A stretch of 64,000 bases of DNA from Agapetus fuscipes (GCA_951799405.1 OX637337.1:1984001-2048000); one strand, 5' to 3'; numbered from the stretch's first letter, positions 20,975-30,830 are shown. Translations and numbers: made by a program. The notes: generated from the letters alone by a model not told the origin.

Positions 20975-21233
20975 GTCCTCCCAGTGTTTGTTTGGCTTAT
21001 CTTTAATTCGATGCAAAGATGGCTTTTCAATGAAATTGTTTTAAGAATCACATTCTACACAATCTGAACTATGGAAGAAAGGTAAAGCGCGATTATGTGA
21101 GAGTATTTAAAAATATTTCTTTAATCAATTTCCAGTTTTCATACAACGCATAGGTCCAGTACACATACAAACATTGCTCATGTGAAATTATCTTTGATGG
21201 ACGTAAGACAAACAAGCACTAAGGGGGAAAGTT
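20975..21233 (+). mobile_element. MITE-G full-length
   Basis: From 'cgtcctcccagtgtttgttt' to 'aagacaaacaagcactaagg', with conserved interior words. Confidence 0.88.
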
Positions 21234-21234
21234 G

Positions 21235-21437
21235 TGTAGGTGTGAGTTTGTGAAGTCTCTAGATGTAGGTATTTAAATAATTGTATTTGTTTGAGATTGT
21301 GTGAGTGTTTACTTGGATATTCTAAGTAGAATATTCTGGTGATATCTTGCATGCGCCAGTCTCAATATTTCGAGAATAACCTTTATTCTAAGCTGTAAAT
21401 AGAGACCAAGATGCTCTGAAATGACACCGTCGAATTC
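21235..21437 (+). repeat. LTR-like fragment, P family
   Basis: It shares 'aagtctctagatgtagg', 'ttaaataattgta' and 'agaatattctg' with 56384-56745. The promoter part is missing. Confidence 0.45.
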
Positions 21438-21439
21438 AA

Positions 21440-21519
21440 AATCAGTTCGCGCTTACAAATGCTGAATGTGTACTGACAAATGAAATCCATACCAATCAAT
21501 CCCATACCAACCTATAAGT
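21440..21519 (-). mobile_element. LINE-A 3' fragment
   Basis: Short reverse copy split by deletion, keeping 'cgcttacaaatgctgaatgt' and 'cataccaacctataagtc'. FB-H inserted at its end. Confidence 0.7.
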
Positions 21520-21531
21520 CAAGAAATTATT

Positions 21532-21766
21532 AAGTAATAATTAATCAAATAAATATACTGTTTTAATTCACTTTTTTTATTATTTTATTTATTTTTTTTA
21601 ACAGTTTTTGCCTAAAAGGGCATCCTCAGGACAATCAATCTTTTTAGGCGAAAACTGTTAGACATATTTAAAATAAAATAATAAAAAAGTGAATTAAAAC
21701 AGTATATTTATTTGATTAATTATACAATGGACTTTCACTGTGTAAACCACCAAACCCTGAAAAATA
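21532..21766 (+). mobile_element. FB-H foldback element with 12-bp TSD
   Basis: A 235-bp element bounded by the perfect 12-bp direct repeat 'caagaaattatt' (21520-21531, 21767-21778). Two long arms form a hairpin ('aattcactttttttattatt' pairs with its complement) around 'gggcatcctcaggaca'. A non-palindromic 3' tail follows, containing 'tggactttcactgtgtaaac' and 'caccaaaccctgaaaaat'. A second copy is at 25924-26145. Confidence 0.88.
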
Positions 21767-21778
21767 CAAGAAATTATT

Positions 21779-22260
21779 CGTCCTAAAAACGGATACTTGG
21801 AAGCAAAAAAAAAACATATACACACAATGATAAGTAATAAGAAAAACACGTATAAAAATAAACTTATATATTCGTAACAATACTTAGCAGAGGGTAGGTT
21901 CCTGTAATGTTTGGGGGGAAGGGCCCGTGGTGGCCATATAAGGCGATTATATCATAATAGAATTATTATGGGAGGGTAATGCTTGAGGTCAAACGACGGG
22001 CTTAGCACCCCAATGCCCAATGGCGGAGAAAAACTCGAGGGGATTTTCCCTGTTTTATATAGGTACACATTTTTTGTTGAAAGAAAATATTTTTTTAGTG
22101 TCATTTTTGACTTGGCTTAAGTGAAAGACTTAAGCAGGTTGAGTATAGCGCAACAAAATAATGTTGATAATATTCTTCTTCTTCTTTTTGTGCCACTTCT
22201 ATCTAAGATCGGTGATCATCATGGCTGTTTTGACTTTAGATGCTGTGGCTCGAAACAGGG
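21779..22260. other. No recognised gene
   Basis: Includes a G-rich patch ('gtttggggggaagggcccgt') near 21909 and a C/G-rich patch near 22000. No coding signal. Confidence 0.3.
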
Positions 22261-22261
22261 A

Positions 22262-22845
22262 CTTTTTTTTAAATAGATTTGTGAAGAGGAATGAAATTCA
22301 CCAAGCTATTTGGCCAGGCCAGAAACAGGTATTAATATCATCAATTAATAATTCGTTATCGTTTAGTTTAATTAATTATTATTTAATAATTCATCATCAT
22401 CATCATCATTGGCACGACAACCCGGGGTGGGTCTTGGCCTCCCTCAGCAACCGCTGCCAGCGCTGTCTATCCAACGTCTTCCTCCTCCAGTCCCACATTC
22501 CCACTGCACGGCAATCCGCCACCACTCCATCCAGCCATCTTGAACGTGGTCTTCCCACTGTCCGGCGTCTCTCCGGGTTCGTCATCACAGTCGTCTTCTC
22601 CAGGCTCCGATGGTCCATTCGCTGAATGTGCCCCAGCCAATGCAGTATGTTGACCTTTATTGAGCGGACCACATCAGCTCCCTGGTACAGCTTATACAAT
22701 TCGAATAATTACCCAATAACATCTGTTGAGCCAGGGTCAAAGTTATAGTCAAATGACCCAAGCGGGGATCAAACCAACGTTATTCTATTCTAAATTCGCT
22801 GGAACGATCAGCCCACTTGGCTCCCTCGGCCATAACATGGACTTG
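22262..22845 (-). mobile_element. SINE-E split by RTE-like LINE
   Basis: The outer parts match SINE-E at 31563 and 43628: tail 'aaatagatttgtgaagagga' and, at the right, a tRNA-Ser/Leu-like head with B-box 'gcggggatcaaacc' (reverse) and A-box 'ggctccctcggccat'. The middle (22389-22695) is an inserted LINE end. Confidence 0.8.
22389..22699 (-). mobile_element. RTE-like LINE, RT C-terminus
   Basis: The minus frame reads YKLYQGADVVRSIKVNILHW, then LGHIQRMDHRSLEK, then GRPRSRWLDGVVADCRAVG and EAKTHPGLSCQ-stop. This is the typical C-terminal zinc-knuckle-less end of RTE-type endonuclease/RT proteins. It is followed by a (TGA)n tail, as usual in that clade. It is a 5'-truncated fragment inside SINE-E. 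Confidence 0.85.
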
Positions 22846-22849
22846 GTGC

Positions 22850-23322
22850 TTCTGCCGAACCACTGTCACAAGTTTTTCGGCCACGATGTCCTTCGGCGTC
22901 CCTGAGATCTTCTGAGGGGGTTCCTTAGAGTCATGCAATAGCCTCTGATCTGGAGGACTTTATTTTATTTTTCCACGAATAGAGTTACACTAGCTGATTA
23001 ACTTCATCGGGAAATCCTTCAGCCACTTGAAAAAAATATTGCAATTTTGTTCACCGAGTGAAGCAACTCCGCATGAGTTGTATGAACTGGGTGGGAGGCG
23101 GTGGGAGAGTGCCTGTCCGCTCAATCTTACCCTGTATGATAAGATGAAGGAGACGGTACTTCTCATTCCTCATAATGTGACCGAAGTACATAAGCTTTCT
23201 CTGCTTAATGGTAGGCAGGAGCTCCTTTGTAGTGCGCATTCGTTGGAGGACTTCTTCATTGGTGACTCGATCACGGCAAGAGATCCGAAGCATTTTTCGG
23301 TAGAGACACATCAATATTAAGA
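22850..23322 (-). mobile_element. Second RTE-like LINE fragment
   Basis: The minus frame at 23051-23314 reads CLYRKMLRISCRDRVTNEEV, then LLPTIKQRKLMYFGHIMRNE, then RLLHLIIQGKIE. This is a well-known RTE-family C-terminal motif set. The last 20 codons (P-rich) are degenerate. Sequence below 23050 is its probable 3' continuation. Confidence 0.8.
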
Positions 23323-23325
23323 TGG

Positions 23326-23352
23326 TTTATTTGGTAAGCACTGATTTTGTGG
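23326..23352 (-). mobile_element. SINE-B tail scrap
   Basis: 'agatggtttatttggtaagc' matches the SINE-B 3' end. LINE-A follows, as at 17.5 and 59.4 kb. Confidence 0.6.
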
Positions 23353-23374
23353 TTTAAAAATTGTAACTTGTTTT

Positions 23375-23537
23375 ATATGTTCCTTGACTAATAGGTTGGC
23401 GTGTGGCTGACCACCCGTGCTGTAAAAAATGGTTCACTTTGCCAATGTCACCCATGTTTCAGGAAAGGTCGACAAAAGTTGCAGGGTGTATGTTTATTTG
23501 AGATTTGGGGTTTATGTTGTAGGTTCACATGCGGCAT
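23375..23537 (+). mobile_element. LINE-A 3' end, cut by SINE-C
   Basis: It starts 'gttccttgactaataggttg' and stops at 'cacatgcggcat', where a reverse SINE-C begins. Confidence 0.85.
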
Positions 23538-23700
23538 AAACAAGTCTTGTGGAGGCTGAGTAAACCTTGCAGGTATTTTATTTTAGTTTTGAAATAAACA
23601 CCAAAATGTTAAATCATTTCTGACACCCTCAGTGAGATTCTAACCCGAGTTCTCGGCATATAATGCAAGCGCTCTACCAACTGGACCAACGACCGGACTA
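23538..23700 (-). mobile_element. SINE-C head half
   Basis: The head 'ctaccaactggaccaacgac' and 'tctgacaccctcagtgagat' are present; the tail half is missing. Confidence 0.85.
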
Positions 23701-23779
23701 TTGCTTCCAGTAGATTATCATGTTCGTGTATATTTAAGTATACTAAATACCCCAAACATAGAATTTTAGTTTCAACTCA

Positions 23780-24065
23780 ATTAGAGAGTTTCACTAAAAA
23801 TGTATGGAAGCTAAAACGCTCACTAGGGGCGCTTTTTAGGTTTCAATACATATTTTTGAAAACGCTCTGTTTAAGTTGAAGCGTTATATTTTATACTGAA
23901 CATGTAGGCTTAGATAATGCCGTAATGATTGTAGGCCTAATAGTGAACACGCGATCAGTGTACTTGAAATATACGTTTAAACTCAATTATAAAAATGTAT
24001 GGAAACTTTAACGATCACTAGGAGCGCTGCTTGACTTTATATACATTTTTAGGAAATCCTATTGT
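23780..24065. repeat. Two L-type repeats
   Basis: Both contain 'aaaaatgtatgga', then 'cgctcactaggggcgct' or 'cgatcactaggagcgct', then an opposed 'atacat.ttt'. They lie about 200 bp apart. The class is unclear; possibly an old MITE. Confidence 0.4.
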
Positions 24066-24249
24066 TGAGTTTATAGAAAATGTTGTATACTGCTGCAAAG
24101 CGATAGCATTAACAATGTCTCATTTCCAGCCCTAACTAGGGGAGAGATCGATTCCAGAATTTGAATATGAAATTTCGCTTCCGTTTCAGGGAAAGGCGGC
24201 AAGAGTTGCATAGCTAGTACGTATAATGATTCTTAAACAAACATCGGTA

Positions 24250-24535
24250 TAATATTAGGTTGATTTATTTGGTGAGCGCTATTTTAGTGTGAATCACACA
24301 TCAAGAGCCCTCTACGGGCTTGGTCAAACTGTAGAAAGCGCCAATTTTCAAGCAACACCCAGTTGCTGTAAGGCTGGATGGACCCATGGTGACCGGTCTT
24401 TGGTAAAGGCAGATTAATTTTTGAACCCTTCGAAAGCAAATTTGAAAAAAAAAAAAACGTGCTTTGGATTCGAACCCTCTACCTTTCAATCATGAGTCCA
24501 AAGTGTTAACAACTGAGACTACAGAGCGGTCTTAA
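24250..24535 (-). mobile_element. SINE-B full-length
   Basis: Tail 'gatttatttggtgagcgct', body 'gcgccaattttcaagcaaca', head 'ctacagagcggtc'. The B box is mutated. Confidence 0.85.
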
Positions 24536-24639
24536 CTACTTAGTGTAAAAAAGCAACTGCGCTGCACATACACAGCAATTTCTTAATTGAGTGCGAATGG
24601 TTAGAATGTGACGGGTAGAAACTGATTATTAAACGGAGG

Positions 24640-24775
24640 GGTTTCCCTGCTCTCAAGGGAGTGGGTTCTCATTTCTTGTGATGGCTGAATAAACCTTGCC
24701 GGAACTTTTTTATTTACGGTTTGAGATGAACATCGGAATGGTGAATCATTTCTCACACCCTCGGTGAGTGTTAAA
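24640..24775 (-). mobile_element. SINE-C middle fragment
   Basis: It keeps 'gtttccctgctctcaaggga', 'ctcatttcttgtgatggctg' and 'cacaccctcggtgag'. The head is missing and a LINE-A tail follows at once. Confidence 0.8.
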
Positions 24776-24780
24776 TTGCA

Positions 24781-25022
24781 AAATCTAAGTTGCAAAGACA
24801 TGTAACATTAGAGATTCACATTATATGCATTCTCACAAGCAGACAAGTACAAGTTTGCGCTTGCACATGCCGCATGTGAACCTACAACATAAAAACCAAA
24901 TCTACAATGGGCATACACCCTGCAACTCTTGCCGTCCTTTCCTGAAACAGGGGTGACATTGGTAAAGTGAACCATTTTTACAGCATGGGTGGTCAGCCGC
25001 ATACCAACCTATAAGTCAAAGA
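24781..25022 (-). mobile_element. LINE-A 3' end, subfamily 2
   Basis: Complete reverse 3' module. Subfamily 2 UTR words ('acgacaaagtacatttt', 'ggacattaaaactaaaacag') continue to about 25115, so a little more of the LINE is present. Confidence 0.9.
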
Positions 25023-25620
25023 ATATACGCGACAAAGTACATTTTGTTAAATCAATAACTAATAACACGTATGGACATTAAAACTAAAACAGAAAAAAAC
25101 AATAACAGAAAAGTCATTTCTAATTCTTCTTTATTCTTAAGATGTTTTCTTCAACTTTATTCAGAATAAAGAGTCAGAAGCAGCTCGGGAAACTAATAAG
25201 ACGCATCTTCGTTATGAGAGAACTCGTCCCCTCAGTGTTTGTTTGGCTTATCTACCATTACATTCAAAGATGACCTTTCAACGAAATTGTCTTAACAATC
25301 ACATTCTACATAATCTGAGATAAGAAAAAAACGTCAAACACGATAATGTGAGAGTTGTTTAAAATATTTTTAAAATCAATTTCCAGTTTTCATAAAACGC
25401 ATTTGTTCAGTACACGTACAAAAATTGCTCATGTTAAATTGCCTCTGATTGTGTATGTTCCTTGACTTATAGGTTGGTATGCGGCTTACCACCCATGCTG
25501 TAGAAAATGGTTCACTTTGCCAATGTCACTCCTGTTTCAGGGAAGGTCGGCAAGAGTTGCAGGGTGTATGTCCATTTGAGATTTGTTTTTTTTGTTTCAT
25601 GTTTTAGCGCGAACTTATAC

Positions 25621-25880
25621 AACCAAAAATTCATTGTGATTAGCACGTAGTATCAAGGAGCGCATTCCGAAGCAGTTGCATCGAGTCAGTAACTTCTGAT
25701 TTTGCCCTGTTTTCTCTAGTAAACGAATAGGTAGATCTAGAATCACTGCTGGGTCGGGTCACGACCATCGGGAAGGCCTTCCGCCGCTGGAAAAAATATA
25801 GCATTGCATGAGCGTTCTGTGATACGCTTCCCCGGATGGAAGTGTACATACGGAACGGGTATGAGGATGGGTTTGCGCAA
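25621..25880. mobile_element. Unidentified insertion in LINE-A
   Basis: About 260 bp unlike anything else in the window interrupts 'gcgcgaacttatac' from 'gtgtctgttttgtg'. It is less AT-rich ('gaaggccttccgccgctgg'). No TIR or TSD is clear. Origin unknown. Confidence 0.55.
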
Positions 25881-25923
25881 CTGTGTCTGTTTTGTGAAAA
25901 TGCATGTAATGTGAATCTCTAAT

Positions 25924-26145
25924 ATTAATAAAATTAAAAAAGTTCCAATTCACTTTTTACAACTTTATTTCTGTCTAGCACTTTCGCCTACAAGGCATCA
26001 TCAGGACAATCCACAGTCCAGATGATGCATTGTAGACGAAAATGCTAGACAGAAATAAAATAGTAAAAAGTGAATTGGAACTTTGTTAATTTGATTAATA
26101 TACAATAGACTTTCACTGTGTAAACCACCAAACCCTTAAAAATAT
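25924..26145 (+). mobile_element. FB-H foldback element with 12-bp TSD
   Basis: A 222-bp sister of the 21.5-kb element, bounded by perfect 'tgaatctctaat' (25912-25923, 26146-26157). The arms pair ('aaagttccaattcacttttt' and its complement). The central 'caaggcatcatcaggac' and 3' tail 'gactttcactgtgtaaacca' are shared. Confidence 0.9.
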
Positions 26146-26200
26146 TGAATCTCTAATGTTACATATATTTTGCAACTTAGATTAGACAAGATGGACATAA

Positions 26201-26447
26201 CGCACGTTTAATAATAAAAAGAAATAACTCGAAAATTGGGGAAATCGAGATTTTGTAATAAAACGCAAGAACAATGCAAGAAGAATAGGTAGAATCCGAC
26301 AGCCGTTCAATTTGGACGAATATGACCGAGATAAAACATCGGCCGCCTTTTTCATCCCATACAAGTTGTACTGGCTTTTTGAACTTCAAACCTGATTTCC
26401 CAACATTCATGTTTTTTGAGTTATTGCTCTTTATTATTAAACGTGCG
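26201..26447. mobile_element. MITE-J with ATAA TSD
   Basis: A 247-bp element with TIRs of about 35 bp ('cgcacgtttaataataaa' facing its complement), flanked by ATAA on both sides within MITE-G. Frames running across it are accidental. The superfamily cannot be assigned. Confidence 0.85.
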
Positions 26448-26699
26448 ATAAGACAAACAGGCACTAAAGGGGAGGAGTTCTCGTGCAGAAAGCTTGCTCC
26501 TTGTTTCCTTGCAATTACATCACAAATCCTCTTTCTTTGTTTAACTAATAACTCGCAAGGAGTCCCTATTGTCTGCTTGGGTTTTGTTGAAAATAATGAA
26601 AGTGCATTTATACTTTTCAGGTGCATCGAACTGAAATATAAGGTTATTCTGCGAGGTTACATTAACATTTAAGATTCATACATGAGTGACGCTTTCTAT

Positions 26700-27023
26700 A
26701 ATCTAAGTTGTAAATATATATAGTCATGGAAGGCTCCTAAGCAGGTTCATGTGAGTTCGCACTTACACATGCTGCATGTGTACATAAAAAATAAACCAAA
26801 CCACATATTTGTAGGTCCACATGCGGCACGTGTAAACGAAAACTAAAACGTGTCTGCTTATCTTTGCACACTTAGATTTTAGATTTTTATTATGGATAAC
26901 GTTAAAATAAATTTCTTCTCAACTCCTGACTTCTTTCCCTGCAACTGAGTGGCATTGGCAAAAGTGAACCGAGTTTTTACAGCTTGGGACGACAATCTCA
27001 TATCAACTTATTAGTCAAGGAAC
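26700..27023 (+). mobile_element. Three opposed LINE-A pieces
   Basis: 26700-26808 is reverse, 26807-26885 is forward and 26925-27023 is reverse. All are short segments of the 3' module. The first two are joined inside 'accacatatttgtaggtcc'. Confidence 0.7.
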
Positions 27024-27084
27024 CCTTTTAAGTCCATAAATCCTTCTGAAATTTTGATGATCATGGTAAAAAGATGTGTGCGAC

Positions 27085-27245
27085 ACTGAAGACATTGTCA
27101 AATGGAGTAGAAAGAGGAGACGGTTCTGGAGGGACCATGTAGACCGCATGACCGAGAGTAGGTCAACCCGAATCGTGGCACAGGAAATACCGGACGGCCA
27201 ACGTCTACCAGGCCGCACACCCAGGAAATGAAGAACAGCTGGTCT
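27085..27245 (+). mobile_element. LINE ORF scrap
   Basis: The plus strand reads RRFWRDHVDRMTESRSTRIV, then PDGQRLPGRTPRK-stop. This matches the R-W-x-x-H-V-x-R-M ... G-R-P-x-K end of non-LTR RT proteins. It has a premature stop. Confidence 0.65.
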
Positions 27246-27261
27246 TATGTATCACAGGAGG

Positions 27262-27752
27262 GAAACGTAATTAAGCAACACATATAGTGTAACTTCCTGC
27301 CTGCGTTATCCCCGAAGGGGTCGCATGTGGCGATTCGGGACCTATTTATTTTTACGGGTAAGAGAGCCGGCCTCACACCAACCACTTTCAGTTGAAATTG
27401 GGGTTTCCCAACTCTCGAGAATGCTGGTTCTCATTTCTTGTGAAGGCTGAGTAAACCTTGAGATCGAACACTTGCTCTCGGCATGGAATGCAAGCATTCT
27501 ACCAATTGAGCTATCGACCTTTTTACGAGCTGGGTCGTCGTCGCTTCAAAGCGCCCATTCTCAGGCAAGACCCAGTTGCTGTAAGGCTGGATGGACCTTT
27601 GGTGACCGGTCATCGGGAAAGATTTGAGTTTTTAAGCCAGCGAAGAGAAATTTTGAAAATACAAATGGTATATTTTTTGTGCTCCGCCGGGATTCGAGCC
27701 CACAACCTTCCATTCAGAGTCCGAAGTATTACCACTGAACTATGGGCCGGTC
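27262..27752 (-). mobile_element. Dimeric SINE: SINE-B joined to SINE-C
   Basis: On the minus strand, SINE-B (head near 27750, body to 'cagctcgtaaaaa') runs directly into a complete SINE-C head 'ggtcgatagctcaattggta'. SINE-C then runs to its normal tail 'cactatatgtgttgc'. The same B-to-C junction is found at 31.47 and 43.14 kb, so it is a genuine composite element rather than a chance insertion. Confidence 0.88.
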
Positions 27753-27957
27753 ATGGAGTAATGGAATACACAAATCTTAGATCTAATAAAAAAAGTATTT
27801 TTTTACCACATTGGAGTCCAGTTGGTATAAATAAAGTGTGAACTGTGACACACCAAGAGATCGCAAAGAAAACACAACTAAGCTGCACTTATAGAGAAAA
27901 TTCTTACTTTGTATTTTTACTTACACGGGGCCACCCTAACGCCTAATATTTCAGATA

Positions 27958-28170
27958 AAATAGGGATTTCCCTGCTCCCGAGGGGGCTGGTTTTCATTTC
28001 TCAGGAAGGCGGAGTAAAACTTTCCGGTATTCTATTTTGGGCTTGAAAGTAACACCGAAACGGGAAGTGATTTCTGATTCCTTAGGTGGGAGGGCTCCAC
28101 CTAAGGAATCGATTTGGGCAAATCTAGCCGTCGGCATAGAATGCAAGCATTCTACCAACTGAGCTATCTT
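27958..28170 (-). mobile_element. SINE-C with internal perfect hairpin
   Basis: Reverse SINE-C from 'tttccctgctcccgaggggg' to 'accaactgagctatc'. In place of the normal 'ctgacaccctcggtgg' there is a perfect 14-bp inverted repeat (28076-28089 and 28097-28110). Confidence 0.85.
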
Positions 28171-28354
28171 TAGATGCCTATGTTACTTTTCAACAGGACT
28201 ACATAATATGGATAGTGTTCATCCTTGCCCTCTACCGAACAAGGATGTGTCTCCTGATGATGTTGGATAACAAGCCTACGAAACGTCGAGAACACGGAAA
28301 TTTTCTAACCAACGGTTCGTATAAACATCTGGTAATTTATTAAATTTTAAGTAA

Positions 28355-28685
28355 CGCAACGCAAACGCAACTAAGCTACACATATAGTGTAATTTCTTGC
28401 CGCGTTATCCCCGAAGGGATCGCATGCGGCGAGTTGAACCTATTTATTTTTACAGGTAAGGGGGCCGGCCTTACGCCAACCACTTTAGTTGAAGTGGGGG
28501 TTTACCGGCTCCCGAGGGGCTGGTACTCATTTCTTGTGAAGGCTGAGTAAACCTTGCCGGTATTTTATTTTGGGGTTTGAAATAAACACCGAAACGGGAA
28601 ATCATTTCTGACACCCTCGGTGGGATTCGAACCCGAGCTCACGGCATGGAATGCAAGGACTCTACCAACTGAGCTATCGACCGGA
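28355..28685 (-). mobile_element. SINE-C full-length
   Basis: A clean reverse copy from 'cgcaactaagctacacatat' to 'actgagctatcgaccggac'. The 'gggattcgaacccgagc' B-box is intact, so it is young. Confidence 0.93.
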
Positions 28686-29249
28686 CAACCTTACACCTTA
28701 GACCTTACACCAACCTGACACCTTAAAATAAAACTAAATCTAAAGTCTAAATCGAAATCTAAGCTGCAAAGATATGATAGTAGTTGTACAAAAATGTATA
28801 TTTTACATAGATTTTCTAAAGAAAAATAGTTACATTTTATGTATGTTATTTCAGAAATAATTGCTTCAAATTATCGACAAAATATTACGGCGCTTATCCT
28901 TCCTAGACTCACAATAAATTGAAGAGTGTCAAGCAAGGGAACCAAAGCGCTCCGGGCACTCGAACACAAAAAGCCTTTGCAGACTCTGCGATAAAGATCA
29001 TTTTTCGCTGCAGCATAAATTCACTTGGTTTCTTCATACACTATTCACCCTCAATTGAACAATGCTCCTGGAGAGAAAATAATTCAAGCGTTGCACCAGA
29101 CTCGAGTCTGCGCACTAGGGTAAGCCTTAATGTGCCGCGTTCAGACGGGTCGATCTCTTTAGTGGCGAGTGGAGAGTAGTGAGTTGCGAGTAGAGTGGCG
29201 AGTGACTAGTGGCCTAAAGAGAAAAGTAAATTGAAAAAAAAAACACAAA
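28686..29249. other. No recognised gene
   Basis: A LINE-A tail scrap lies at 28735-28775 ('aaatctaagctgcaaagata'). The remainder has a plus frame of 86 codons (28919-29179) with no domain. 29105-29215 holds 'gagtg.cgagt' direct repetition. Confidence 0.35.
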
Positions 29250-29545
29250 AATCATAGAGGTCGCAACACATGTAGTCTAACATCTGGCCTGCGTTATACC
29301 TGAAGGGGTCGTATGTGGAAATTCAAGACCTATTTATTTTTACGCGTAAGGGGACCAGCCACACACCAACCACATTCAGTTGAAGTCGGAATTTCCCAGT
29401 ATTTTTGGGGGGCTGTTTCTCATTTCTTGTGAAGGCTGAGTACACCTTGCAATGCAAGCATTGATTTTGGGTTTTGAAATAGACACCGAAACGGGAAATC
29501 ATTTCTGATATTCTGGTGGAGATCGAACCCTTGCTCTCTCTTAAG
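29250..29545 (-). mobile_element. SINE-C, diverged
   Basis: 'gcgttatacctgaaggggtc', 'ctcatttcttgtgaaggctg' and 'gaaacgggaaatcatttctg' identify it. The head is lost beyond 'gatcgaacccttgct'. Confidence 0.85.
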
Positions 29546-30234
29546 ACCCCATCGAGCGAATACGTCCAAAACGGTGTTCTGGGTTTTAAATGTCCACTAT
29601 GTTTACTTTTTTTTTTTAATCTGTTACTGTCAGAATAAAATATAGAAATGTATACTTTACAGATTGACCGTTTCCAAAAATGATAAAAGTTATTTGAATT
29701 CTGTCAAAATGTACACAAACTTATGAAATATTACGAAATAATGCTATCTGGGTTCAATGAATAACTTGAATTTTATGAATGAAAGTATACAAAAAATATA
29801 TATGAATAGTAAGTTTATTAATCAAACTCAAAGTTGACCGCATTTTTTTTCGTGATAATGCATGTTAATTTAACAAAATACAATAAAAAAACAGCTCCGA
29901 AAATTCCATACAATTTTGTTAGGCGAAAAGCTACAGAATAAAAGCGGCTGTTTATTTCGTTTCAACGACATTCGAGCTTGAGATGCAGAGCTGAGAGCAC
30001 GTCCCATTGTCTAAGAAATTTCCGGCGCGCGAGCTTACGCATACAACACCCGATTTTGACGTGTGTGTGTGAATCCATTGGCTCACGCACCAGGGTCGCA
30101 ATCTTTAACTTAATGGGGTTTTTTCTTGATTTAAAAAAAATATATCGATAGTAGTTTTGAAGTTGAACCATTCTTTTTTATAAATAGTTTTGTGAATTAA
30201 AATTGTCTTCACCAACCAAATTTGTCTGGATAGA
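29546..30234. other. No recognised gene
   Basis: AT-rich to 29940. 29950-30110 is more GC-rich with 'gcgcgcgagcttacgcat' and a short minus frame lacking any domain. Confidence 0.3.
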
Positions 30235-30520
30235 CAATAACGCGGCAAGAAGCTTCACTATATGTGTAGTTTAGTTAAGTTGAGTTGATCATATATTTGT
30301 GTTCTTTAACTTGTAGGTTGGCATGTGGCTGACCACCCATGCTGTAAAAAATGTTTTTACTTGCCAATGTCACCGCTATTTCAGAGAAAGTAAAAAAAAA
30401 TGTATGTAGGTACACATGCAACATGTGTAAGCGTGAATTTAGATTTGCCTGCATATTATAGGCGTGCATTAAATATGAATAAGCCTTGAATGTCAATACA
30501 TCTTTGTAACAGAGATCGAA
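30235..30520 (+). mobile_element. SINE-C tail joined to LINE-A
   Basis: 30235-30290 is the SINE-C end ('gcggcaagaagcttcactat'). 30299-30520 is a forward LINE-A 3' module. The join, including 'gatcat' and 'tttgtgt', parallels the one at 15.43 kb. Confidence 0.75.
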
Positions 30521-30549
30521 TAAGCTATATTAAAAACGACCAAAGTCCG

Positions 30550-30830
30550 TCGATATTAAAAATGAGGCAACTCTGCAGAGGCTCTGGCCACCCCTAGCGG
30601 AATGGTGACAGAGTTACAGTTACAGTCTGTAATAATCTATAATCGAAGTTGCAAAGCTAAATTAACAATCAAAACTCGTATCAAATGCATGCCCACAAAC
30701 ACGTGTTAGTTCGCGCTTACAAATGCTGAATGTGAACTTACAAATAAAAACCAAACTAGAAAATGAACAAATAAATAAAGTGGAAATATATCTACAGAGG
30801 TACTGGCCACCCCTAGCGGAATAACGACTG
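30550..30830 (+). mobile_element. LINE-A ORF ends flanking a reverse 3' module
   Basis: 30555-30600 reads KMRQLCRGSGHP-stop and 30776-30820 reads KWKYIYRGTGHP-stop, both forward. Between them 30640-30775 is a reverse 3' module. All are old fragments. Confidence 0.7.

Larger units (their letters stand above)
25450..26188 (+). mobile_element. LINE-A 3' end inside MITE-G, itself interrupted twice
   Basis: From 'gtgtatgttccttgacttat' to 'gcaacttagattaga'. It is split by an unidentified insert (about 25621-25880) and by FB-H (25924-26145). Joining the three remaining pieces gives a normal subfamily 2 end. Confidence 0.85.
25225..26478 (+). mobile_element. MITE-G holding nested insertions
   Basis: The left part (25225-25449) ends 'aaattgcctctgat'. 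The right part resumes at 26190 'gatggacata' and, after MITE-J, at 26448 'ataagacaaacaggcactaa'. Without the inserts the family consensus 'gatggacataagac' is restored. Confidence 0.85.

Noticed and set aside
26177..26626. 149-codon minus-strand frame
   Set aside because: It runs across the boundary of MITE-J, MITE-G and a LINE-A tail, so it is an accident of nested insertions.
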